Shown here in pieces: positions 1 through 6,695 of a DNA stretch of 64,000 nucleotides (within the stretch, counting starts at the first letter, position 1; each line of letters opens with the position of its first letter). Where the stretch lies: the NCBI GenBank assembly GCA_017161655.1, contig JADFCV010000001.1:62001-126000 (forward strand). The letters are read 5' to 3'. The DNA is from Candidatus Sumerlaeota bacterium. GTDB lineage: Bacteria; Sumerlaeota; Sumerlaeia; Sumerlaeales; Sumerlaeaceae. The notes under the pieces were generated by a model. It saw only the letters and a list, made by a program, of their open reading frames with translations. It searched no databases and was not told where the DNA came from. The translations under genes and the position numbers were made by a program.

Positions 1-929
1 ACGAGGGCTTGAGCCTCACCAACAGAGCCTAGTGCTTGTTCGAGAGAAGTTTTCACGAGTGCCAAATCTTCAGGCCAGCATGCCGCTACTTCCAGTGTGG
101 TCCGGAGCTCTGCCAGAGGGGTGCGAAGCTCGTGCGCAACATCGCTCGTGTAACGGCGTTCGCGCTCGATTGCCGAACGCAATCGCGCGAAAAGCTGCTC
201 CAGCCGTTCCGCGATCGGTACCAGCTCCCTTGGTAATGTTGGCGTAGTGAGCTGGTAGTCGAGGTCATCCGGCCCTAGCTTTTCCATTTTCTGGGCTAGG
301 GCCAAGAGAGGAGCAAGTCCGAGCCGAACGACAAGCATGAGTGCGGCAGCGCCGCCAACAGCGACGAGGAGGCTCCCGAAGGCCAGTGAGGCTGCAATCA
401 TCGCAAGGGCTTGGTCGAGAGTCTCGCGTTCTCGAGCCACTACAACGCAAACTCTCCCTGCGGCGGTGCCCGACGTTGGCCGCCCATCTGTTTCATCTTC
501 GTCCAATGTGGGCCACCCGCATATTCTCACAGCTCGGCCACGTCGCCCGTCTGGCAACCGAATGTCTTTCACTGCATAATTGCGGTGTTTGTGCTTTGGC
601 TTCGTCACAAGCTCGCGTAAGCCAAGCGACTTGGATTTTTCCACAAGCTGGCCCGCGGAATCTCGAATTTCGAAGTACTCCGCGTGGGGCGAAGGAAGAA
701 ATTCGGGCATACTCTCATCGGAGTATTCGAGTTCAAGTCTCCCGTCAGCCTCTATTCGAACTGCGGACAGCAGGGTGCGTGCTTTCGTTCGCAGACCGAG
801 GTCAAAAGTACGCGTCAGATTCTGGCGGACTACCCGATAGGTCACATAGCCACTCGTGATGCCTAACACAAGCAGGACGCCGCACGCCAACACAACCAGT
901 CGCCGTTGGATGGACGGGCGTTTATTCAT
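1..929 (-). CDS. Sensor histidine kinase, 5' part (runs off the left edge)
   Basis: The minus strand is open from ATG at 929 to the window edge, giving the first 309 residues of a membrane histidine kinase. Visible parts are a first membrane helix at about residues 11-33, an extracytoplasmic sensor region of about 140 residues, a second helix at about 174-205, a HAMP-like linker, and the start of the HisKA domain with the H-box DVAHELRTPLAELR (phospho-acceptor His266). The ATPase domain lies outside the window. The ATG overlaps the stop of the upstream response regulator in an ATGA, so the two are translationally coupled and almost certainly form a cognate pair. The signal sensed is unknown. 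Being third in an operon with a glycosyltransferase suggests a cell-envelope cue (inference). Confidence 0.9.
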   Translation of the reverse strand, partial: MNKRPSIQRRLVVLACGVLLVLGITSGYVTYRVVRQNLTRTFDLGLRTKARTLLSAVRIEADGRLELEYSDESMPEFLPSPHAEYFEIRDSAGQLVEKSKSLGLRELVTKPKHKHRNYAVKDIRLPDGRRGRAVRICGWPTLDEDETDGRPTSGTAAGRVCVVVARERETLDQALAMIAASLAFGSLLVAVGGAAALMLVVRLGLAPLLALAQKMEKLGPDDLDYQLTTPTLPRELVPIAERLEQLFARLRSAIERERRYTSDVAHELRTPLAELRTTLEVAACWPEDLALVKTSLEQALGSVGEAQAL

Positions 930-1624
930 TCCTGCGTGTCTCCAAACATTTCGGCTGCCTCTGTGAGGATGTAGCCTAATCCACGCCGCGTTTGGATAAG
1001 CGAGGGGCGCCCCGGACGGTCAATCTTCTTGCGCAGCAAACAAATAGCCGATTCTACGGCATTGCTAGCCAGCGCAAAACGATCTTCGTAGAGCGCTTCT
1101 TCGAGTTGCGCTCGCGAAACCACACGGTCTCTGTGAAAAGCAAGATATTCCAGGATGGCGAACTCACGTGCGGTGAGGTTCGCAGGTTCGCCGTCCACAT
1201 ACGCCACACGCCCGGCGGTGTCCACCGTGAGTGGCCCAACGACAATTCTTGGAGAGCGAGTTCCGAATCTGCGACGTGTGAGCGCCTGGAGGCGAGCCAC
1301 TAGCTCTTCAAATGAAAACGGCTTGACCAGATAATCGTCGGCTCCGCTCCGTAGCCCCTCTATCCTTTGCTCCACCGTGTCCCGTGCACTCAGAATCAAC
1401 ACATTTGTGTCACATTTTTCTGCTCGAAGCCGTCGCAGCACGGACAGCCCGTCAAGTTTCGGCAACATTAAATCGAGGATAATAATATCGAAAGATTGGG
1501 TCGAGGCCAAGCGGTAACCTTCTTCTCCATCGGCGGCAGTCACCAACGTATAGCCAAGCCGCCGCAAGCCGTGCCCTAAAGCTTCTCGAAGTCTTCGTGA
1601 ATCTTCAATAAGCAGAATCTTCAT
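926..1624 (-). CDS. OmpR/PhoB-family response regulator
   Basis: A 232-residue two-domain regulator. The receiver domain (about 1-115) has the acidic pair E7/D8, phospho-acceptor D51 in IILDLMLP, conserved Ser79 and Lys101 in DDYLVKPF. The rest is an OmpR-type winged helix ending in the usual QTRRGLGYIL wing. It would be phosphorylated by the kinase encoded immediately downstream and bind DNA as a dimer. Its ATG overlaps the TGA of the glycosyltransferase upstream and its own TGA overlaps the kinase start, so all three genes are read as one tight operon. Its regulon cannot be told from the sequence. Confidence 0.95.
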   Translation of the reverse strand: MKILLIEDSRRLREALGHGLRRLGYTLVTAADGEEGYRLASTQSFDIIILDLMLPKLDGLSVLRRLRAEKCDTNVLILSARDTVEQRIEGLRSGADDYLVKPFSFEELVARLQALTRRRFGTRSPRIVVGPLTVDTAGRVAYVDGEPANLTAREFAILEYLAFHRDRVVSRAQLEEALYEDRFALASNAVESAICLLRKKIDRPGRPSLIQTRRGLGYILTEAAEMFGDTQE

Positions 1625-3147
1625 TCTTCACCTGAAGCATCGAGGGCAGGAACATACCCCTCATCTTTAGCCCTGGGGGGTCCCTTTTTGGCCTTTTTCA
1701 GCCCGCGATCATAGTCCAGAAGTTTACGCAAAATGGGATAGCGTTCGAATTTGGCTTCCCAATACTGTGCTTGGTAGGACGTGTCCCGGAATAATGAGCC
1801 GGAGCCAAATCCGTCCTCAATGGGGCGTACCCAGAAAAAGTACCAACTGAAGAGCAACCAGCACGACAATGCTATTCCCAGGATGGCAGGCTTCGGCTTT
1901 CCTTTCCAGAGAAACCACAGCGTCACGACAGTTGCTCCAACAAGCAAGAGTGCCCCTACGCTTGCGAGCACGAGCGAGTCAAAAATCATGAAAGTTCCGA
2001 CACCAACCGCAATTCCGGCGAGCATGAAAAGAAGCGATGCCAATGCTGCTGGAATTGTTACCCACCGCCGCGAGAGTGAAGCCACCTCGCCAACTGCTTC
2101 CTGAATGGCTAACCCAGTGAGTATCGCCCACGGTAGATAAGCTGGGAGCAGATAATGGTCTTGTTTCATTGGAATGGCACTAAAGACGATGAACGGAATG
2201 ATCATCGTCAGCGCGAACAGTCGCAGTGGGCTGTCCGGTGCATAAAGCCTATGTTTTATCATGTGCCAGATTGTGAGAGGTAAAAACAGCGAGAGGGGAA
2301 AACCAGAACGCCATATCTCGAGGACATAAAAGTAAAATGGTGCGCGATGCTCTGCCGTGGTCTTTTCGGTGGCCTTAACGCCGAATGGCAAGAGAGCCTC
2401 TGCAATGATATCGCTGCGACTGTCGGGGCGAAACACGAGGACGAAAACATACCAGCTGACGGCAATGATGATGCCTAATGCGAGGACAGGTATGAGTTCG
2501 CGACGAAAAATGCTCTTCAAGCGTGAATTACCCCAGAGCCATACGGCCAAAACGAGGGGAACATAAAGCAGCGCAGGTGACCCCTTCGTGAGAAACGCCA
2601 AGCCCCAGAAAAAACTCCCAAGGAATGCCCACATAAGCGATTTGCGTTTTTGACTGAGGTAAAACGCCAGCAAAGACGCGTTGCAGAAAAGGCTGAGCAT
2701 GGCTTCGAAACTGCCACGCCGCGCCTGAACCACGAAGAGATAAGTGACTGCGAGAATGCTCAATCCGAGCAAAGTCTCTTTTTCCGCCCGAAGGATTCGT
2801 CCCCATGCGAGGCCTAGAACGAGAACCCCAAGCGCGCTTAGGGCGGAGGGCAGGCGATGTGTTGCCAGTCCAAATGTTCCCGCAATTCGGCTAATACCAA
2901 TCGAACACCAGTAGTACAATGGCGGCTTGTTGAACCGAGTCTCCTCGCGAAATATGGGCACCATATAGTCCCCGCGCTCGATCATGTTGCGGGTAATCTC
3001 GTAGGTGCGAATCTCGGCATTCACGCGAAGAGGTGTGGCGCCTAGCCGTGCAAGGTAGAGCCCCGCTGCTAACGCTAAGAGCAACAGGATCCACAACTTG
3101 AGTCCGTTCGCGCTCAATTTCGAACTGTTTTCGATGCTGTTTCCCAT
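1621..3147 (-). CDS. GT39/ArnT-like membrane glycosyltransferase
   Basis: A 508-residue polytopic membrane protein with about 11-12 hydrophobic segments and the N-terminal periplasmic loop typical of the PMT_2/ArnT family, which moves sugars from polyprenyl-phosphate carriers onto lipid A, proteins or other envelope acceptors. Family marks seen here are the loop with ITRNMIERGDYMVP and the FNKPPLYYW motif. The usual Asp-Glu pair at the start of this loop appears as Ala-Glu (VNAEIRTYEI), so one of two acidic residues normally linked to catalysis seems to be missing. It is the first gene of an operon with a two-component system, joined by a 4-base overlap. Donor and acceptor are unknown. Confidence 0.82.
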   Translation of the reverse strand: MGNSIENSSKLSANGLKLWILLLLALAAGLYLARLGATPLRVNAEIRTYEITRNMIERGDYMVPIFREETRFNKPPLYYWCSIGISRIAGTFGLATHRLPSALSALGVLVLGLAWGRILRAEKETLLGLSILAVTYLFVVQARRGSFEAMLSLFCNASLLAFYLSQKRKSLMWAFLGSFFWGLAFLTKGSPALLYVPLVLAVWLWGNSRLKSIFRRELIPVLALGIIIAVSWYVFVLVFRPDSRSDIIAEALLPFGVKATEKTTAEHRAPFYFYVLEIWRSGFPLSLFLPLTIWHMIKHRLYAPDSPLRLFALTMIIPFIVFSAIPMKQDHYLLPAYLPWAILTGLAIQEAVGEVASLSRRWVTIPAALASLLFMLAGIAVGVGTFMIFDSLVLASVGALLLVGATVVTLWFLWKGKPKPAILGIALSCWLLFSWYFFWVRPIEDGFGSGSLFRDTSYQAQYWEAKFERYPILRKLLDYDRGLKKAKKGPPRAKDEGYVPALDASGEE

Positions 3148-3220
3148 TCAATCTGACCTCAGGATACGTTCTAGTCTGGAGGGGTTGTGTTTTTTATCAA
3201 CTGATGGCAAATCTTTACAA

Positions 3221-3280
3221 CAAAGCGGGGACGTTCAGTGCGGCATGTTTGCACTCTTAAAGCGAACGTCCCCGCCTTTG
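3221..3280 (-). terminator. Long hairpin 3' of the PepSY-like gene; terminator or REP-like palindrome
   Basis: CAAAGCGGGGACGTTC at 3221-3236 is the inverse of GAACGTCCCCGC-CTTTG at 3264-3280, apart from one bulged base. A second short stem (AGTGC/GCACT) lies inside. It starts five bases after the minus-strand stop at 3285, so it can end that transcript. The following T-run is poor (TTTGTTGT), so a dispersed REP-type palindrome is an alternative reading. Confidence 0.6.
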
Positions 3281-3284
3281 TGGG

Positions 3285-3944
3285 CTAGTGCTTTTCTTCG
3301 GCTTTCTCGTTCTTCTCGGACGAAGCCTTCTTCTCAGCCTTCATTTCAGCCTTCTCTTTCTCTTCATCCTCTGCCTTGTTGGCCGACTCATCCTCGACCT
3401 CGACATTACCAAGAGGATCCACTTTCACCTCTTTGATTTTTCCGCCGTCTTCGACCTCGAACTCATAGAGGTGCATCGTTACGGCCAAGGCCTCTTTGAC
3501 TTTCGCCTCACCGATCTCTTTCTTCAGCGCAGACTTAACAGCCGGCGGCAGCGATTCCACGCTAACCTTCTTTTCAATTTCGACCACTGCGCCGTCGGGT
3601 GCGACCTCCACTGAGCACTCGACGCCTTGCTTCATGAAATCAGCCTCGAAGGCTTCCTTGCCTTCATCAACCTCTTTGACGAGCTTGGTGAGTTTGCCTT
3701 CGGCACCAATTTCTTTTTCGATGGCGGAGCGGACAGCTGCGGGAGCGTCATTGATGTTTATCTCTTGTTCCCCAGCTTCCTCTTTCCCTTCCTTGTTCTC
3801 CGCCTCCGATTTCTCCTTCGCTTTGACCTCGGCCGACTCCTTTTTTCCCGAGGAGGCTTCCTCGGCTCGCAGCGAGGTCAGAGGAACTGCGACACACGCG
3901 AAAGCTGCAATCGAAACTGCAGCAAGGGTGGACAACGACTTCAT
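3285..3944 (-). CDS. Secreted acidic PepSY-like protein
   Basis: A 219-residue protein with a Sec signal peptide (hydrophobic residues 8-22, likely cleavage after SLRA at about 27). A Lys/Glu-rich linker follows, then two units of about 60 residues that look like PepSY-like (PF11396-type) repeats: each has a helix such as LPPAVKSALKKE or DAPAAVRSAIEKE followed by beta strands. The last 45 residues are almost only Glu, Lys, Ala, Asp and Ser, with no folded look. The start is supported by AGAAGGAGA just upstream. PepSY-like proteins are periplasmic or surface proteins, often near redox or metal systems, with no firm activity. The charged tail could bind cations or another envelope component (inference). 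Confidence 0.75.
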   Translation of the reverse strand: MKSLSTLAAVSIAAFACVAVPLTSLRAEEASSGKKESAEVKAKEKSEAENKEGKEEAGEQEININDAPAAVRSAIEKEIGAEGKLTKLVKEVDEGKEAFEADFMKQGVECSVEVAPDGAVVEIEKKVSVESLPPAVKSALKKEIGEAKVKEALAVTMHLYEFEVEDGGKIKEVKVDPLGNVEVEDESANKAEDEEKEKAEMKAEKKASSEKNEKAEEKH

Positions 3945-4048
3945 GGCGTTTCTCCTTCTGTTTTTTATTGGGGCCTCTTCTCGAGAGACTCTGTTGTAAG
4001 ATACGGTGGCATTCTTACGGATTGCTTACGCCCGCACAAAAATCGACA

Positions 4049-5044
4049 CTATTTTCGGCGACGAGGCGACGGCCCCACGAGCGACCAGAATTCCCGGATA
4101 CCTGCACGCAGGTCTTGATAGCTTTCGTTCGAGGAAAACTCGATCCGGGGCAAACCTCGGTCCGATACAAAAAAGCGTTGAAGTGCCTCGCTCACGGCCC
4201 GCCCCAGCGAACTATAACGCGGTGCCCAGCGGCGATGCAAAACCACAGGTTCCCCGGGGATGGGATCCGTCTCCATCACCACGCGGACGAGTTTGTCGCG
4301 CTGTTCCAGCAATCCCTGCTTGGCCAGCACTTGCTCAATAGCCCCTTCCGCGCAAGCTCCAGCGTTCACCATGTCGCCGAGGCCGTTGATGACGGCTTTT
4401 ACAACCTCTTCTGATGAGTCGCACAAATGCACATGCTGAGGCAATTCGCGAATTCCACCAAGGCGCGCGATTTTGAGGCTAGGGTAAAAATAGCCAGCGG
4501 CGCTTCCAGCCACCATGGCTAAGGGCATTGTTGTCAGCGAGCGTGCGACTTCTGAAGGTGGGAGATTAGCACGAAATAACGGATTCCGGTTATTGACGAA
4601 GATCACGCCTTTGTGGAAAACACGCCCGCTGCGGGCATCGTAGCTGTCTTGAGGTCGCCGAAGTTGGAATCGGGCATCGTAATCACCATTTTGCAAAACA
4701 AAATCCACCGCCGAGCAAAACGCTAGATCAAACTCGTTGCGATTCATGCGTTCCACCATGGCTTCGTGGCGATCCACCGCCAGGAGGCTGATATCCTCAA
4801 TCCCCTCCGCCTGCATTGCCTCTCTCACACTCGGTTGCGACGCTAGGAAATCACGAAACTCATAAATGGCAGCAACCGGAAGTTGTGCCTCCGGGTCATT
4901 GGGCAGGAACCCGATTTTGAAAAATCCCAGTGCGCTGTGAGAGGACCCCACGTCCCCAGCCGAAAGCTGCGCTTGCCCCCAGCAGGGCAACGAAAAAATC
5001 AAAAACACAAAAATGACGTTGACCAATGCGCAGTACACTCCCAT
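4049..5044 (-). CDS. PhnD-like periplasmic substrate-binding protein
   Basis: From ATG 5044 the protein is 331 residues and opens with a clear signal peptide (GVYCALVNVIFVFLIFSLPC, cut near GQA). The frame is open further upstream to 5284, but this extension lacks signal-peptide character and would run across the start of the divergent pilin gene, so 5044 was chosen. The mature part resembles the PhnD family of phosphate/phosphonate-type ABC binding proteins: an N-terminal lobe beginning FFKIGFLPND, a hinge segment VAGSAAGYFYPSL, and a C-terminal lobe with DMVNAGACAEGAIEQ. No ABC permease or ATPase is adjacent, so it may serve as a ligand sensor rather than in transport (inference). Ligand unknown. 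Confidence 0.72.
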   Translation of the reverse strand: MGVYCALVNVIFVFLIFSLPCWGQAQLSAGDVGSSHSALGFFKIGFLPNDPEAQLPVAAIYEFRDFLASQPSVREAMQAEGIEDISLLAVDRHEAMVERMNRNEFDLAFCSAVDFVLQNGDYDARFQLRRPQDSYDARSGRVFHKGVIFVNNRNPLFRANLPPSEVARSLTTMPLAMVAGSAAGYFYPSLKIARLGGIRELPQHVHLCDSSEEVVKAVINGLGDMVNAGACAEGAIEQVLAKQGLLEQRDKLVRVVMETDPIPGEPVVLHRRWAPRYSSLGRAVSEALQRFFVSDRGLPRIEFSSNESYQDLRAGIREFWSLVGPSPRRRK

Positions 5045-5179
5045 CTTTCTTGGGCAGGAACAGGCAGAACGAGATGCGTGCTGAGGGTGATTTCGTGGCC
5101 AACCATGCGCAGAAGCTGGAGCAGTGTTCTGGAGCATTATTTTGTGCACGAGTTTCCCTTCAAAAATAGGTGAGGTTAG

Positions 5180-5602
5180 ATGAAAGCTCGTCGAAAACGG
5201 CAACAGGGTGCAAGTCTGATCGAGATTATTGTCGCGGTAGGAGTGCTGGCAGTTGGGCTTTATGCCATTGCGACAGGCCTCCAATCGGCACGTGCAGGCA
5301 CGGCCGTGGCACTGCGTGCCATGAAAGCCGAAACCATTGCGAGTAATGTGGTTGAGCTACTTCAGTGCTCAGCTCCCGATTTGGAGCGCAAGTTGGGGCA
5401 GACGACTCAAGCCCGGATCCCCGCCGAGGGCTATACCGCCTGGGAAGCAGATCGCTCGTATGCGTGGGCAGCAAAAGTCGAACGTTTATCCAATAAACCT
5501 GCTGCCCTTGTCGAAGTCACAGTCGTCCGCACAAAGGACGCACCAGCAACGCCACTTGCTACTGCGAAAGGGTTGGTGGTTCTTGGAGGAGATGCTCGAT
5601 GA
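5180..5602 (+). CDS. Type II secretion/type IV pilus pseudopilin (GspI/PilV-like)
   Basis: A 140-residue protein with a class III prepilin leader: a basic start, cleavage site QQG|ASLIE with the key Glu at +5, then a hydrophobic helix (IIVAVGVLAVGLYAIATGL). A prepilin peptidase would cut after Gly10 and methylate Ala11. The small globular part and position before a GspJ-like gene match the minor pseudopilin I. It is the first gene of an operon whose members overlap by 4 bases. No prepilin peptidase or secretin gene lies in the window. Confidence 0.85.
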   Translation: MKARRKRQQGASLIEIIVAVGVLAVGLYAIATGLQSARAGTAVALRAMKAETIASNVVELLQCSAPDLERKLGQTTQARIPAEGYTAWEADRSYAWAAKVERLSNKPAALVEVTVVRTKDAPATPLATAKGLVVLGGDAR

Positions 5603-6243
5603 GACGTCCTGTTGGCAAAGCTTATACACTCGTCGAAGCGCTCGTTGTCGTCGCTTTGACCGTCGTGGTTTTAGGGATGGCACTCGACGCGTACATCGAA
5701 ACTATCCGCGCAACGAATGCAGTAAGTGACCAGCTTGTCGCCATGCGAGAAGCCCAGTCTATTGCTCAGCAGATAGAGAAACTCCTGCGCTCTCGAGTTC
5801 CGTCGGACAACGGCGAAACATTTGCTCAGAGAGAAATGGTCTTCGCCGTTGCCCAGGCAGCGAAAGCACCAGAAAAAGCGAAAGGGGCTTCCGCCGCCGT
5901 TGAAGAGGGAACACTCACACCCGCGGTCAAAAACGTGCGGGTGTCGAATGATGTTGAACGGCGCCGCGTGCTATTGTCGACGGCGGGCGATAATGTCGCA
6001 GAAAAGAAACAAGTTCTAGGCTCCAACAGCGATGCTTTTTGCGCCGAGGTCGTCTTCCGCTATGCTGAGGATGTCAAAGACTTCTCTCCCCAATGGAAAG
6101 ACCAAGCCACCACGGTACCCCAGCTGACCAACGTGATCGTGCGCGTGTGGCCTAGACTCGCTGGCATGGGCTCATTCGAAGAAGCACGGAAGGCGAATAC
6201 GCCGCGATTCGCAGAACTCGAACTGTGGGTGAGGATGCGATGA
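5599..6243 (+). CDS. Minor pseudopilin (GspJ-like)
   Basis: A 214-residue protein with a prepilin N-terminus: MRRPVGKA|YTLVEALVVV, with Glu at +5 of the predicted mature chain. The residue before the cut is Ala instead of the usual Gly, which prepilin peptidases tolerate less well, so processing may be slower (inference). The hydrophobic helix is followed by a soluble region rich in Ala, Glu and Lys. The start overlaps the stop of the previous gene (ATGA), which fixes it well. The length and place between I-like and K-like genes point to the J-type minor pseudopilin that sits near the pseudopilus tip. Confidence 0.82.
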   Translation: MRRPVGKAYTLVEALVVVALTVVVLGMALDAYIETIRATNAVSDQLVAMREAQSIAQQIEKLLRSRVPSDNGETFAQREMVFAVAQAAKAPEKAKGASAAVEEGTLTPAVKNVRVSNDVERRRVLLSTAGDNVAEKKQVLGSNSDAFCAEVVFRYAEDVKDFSPQWKDQATTVPQLTNVIVRVWPRLAGMGSFEEARKANTPRFAELELWVRMR

Positions 6244-6695
6244 TACTAAAAAGAGGAAACAAGCGGGCATTCATCCTGCTGGCCGTGGTGGGAGTCCTTG
6301 CGGTTTTGGGGATTCTCGTATTTGGCTTAGCACTCAATGTGGATCTCACGTATCGCTATACGAAGCACCGTGCCTCTCAGCGCGAACTTTCGCAATTGCT
6401 GCGAAGTAGCGCGGAAATGCTCGCCAGAAATGCTTCTCTGCTGGAACAGGTGAGTAAGTCGCAGGGGGAGGTCCCGGTGAGTGAGATACGAGGCACAGCG
6501 AAAGTTGCTGCGCAACGGGCGGCGGCAACGCAGGCGCAGCCAGAAATCTTGCGTGCGGCACAGTTAGTCGTTCTCCGGGCGATTCCGGAGCGCCCAGGTT
6601 CGGTCTCTGGTAGAGTTGCGCTTTATGCCATTCGTCCAGGAGCGACTCCCGTTCTCATCGCAGAAGCTTCGAAAATGCTCGAGGGAGGCAAGTAA
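6240..6695 (+). CDS. Short GspK/PilX-like minor pilin
   Basis: From ATG 6240, which overlaps the previous stop as ATGA, the product is 151 residues. It has a basic leader (MILKRGNKRA), a hydrophobic helix FILLAVVGVLAVLGILVFGL and a short Ala/Gln-rich soluble part. The +5 Glu of other pilins is absent, as is usual in GspK, which caps the pseudopilus tip. It is only about half as long as a normal GspK and lacks its large globular domain, so a PilX-like role is equally possible. A start 15 bases upstream at 6225 is in frame but less likely because the overlap pattern is kept through this operon. Confidence 0.72.
   Translation: MILKRGNKRAFILLAVVGVLAVLGILVFGLALNVDLTYRYTKHRASQRELSQLLRSSAEMLARNASLLEQVSKSQGEVPVSEIRGTAKVAAQRAAATQAQPEILRAAQLVVLRAIPERPGSVSGRVALYAIRPGATPVLIAEASKMLEGGK

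Noticed and set aside
337-866. Several plus-strand open frames of 60-172 codons at the left edge
   Set aside because: They run antisense to the histidine kinase, whose minus-strand frame carries clear membrane helices and an H-box.
3496-4118. Plus-strand frames of 163-167 codons with Ser/Phe/Leu-rich proteins
   Set aside because: They mirror the Glu/Lys-rich codons of the secreted PepSY-like gene on the minus strand, which has a signal peptide and ribosome site.
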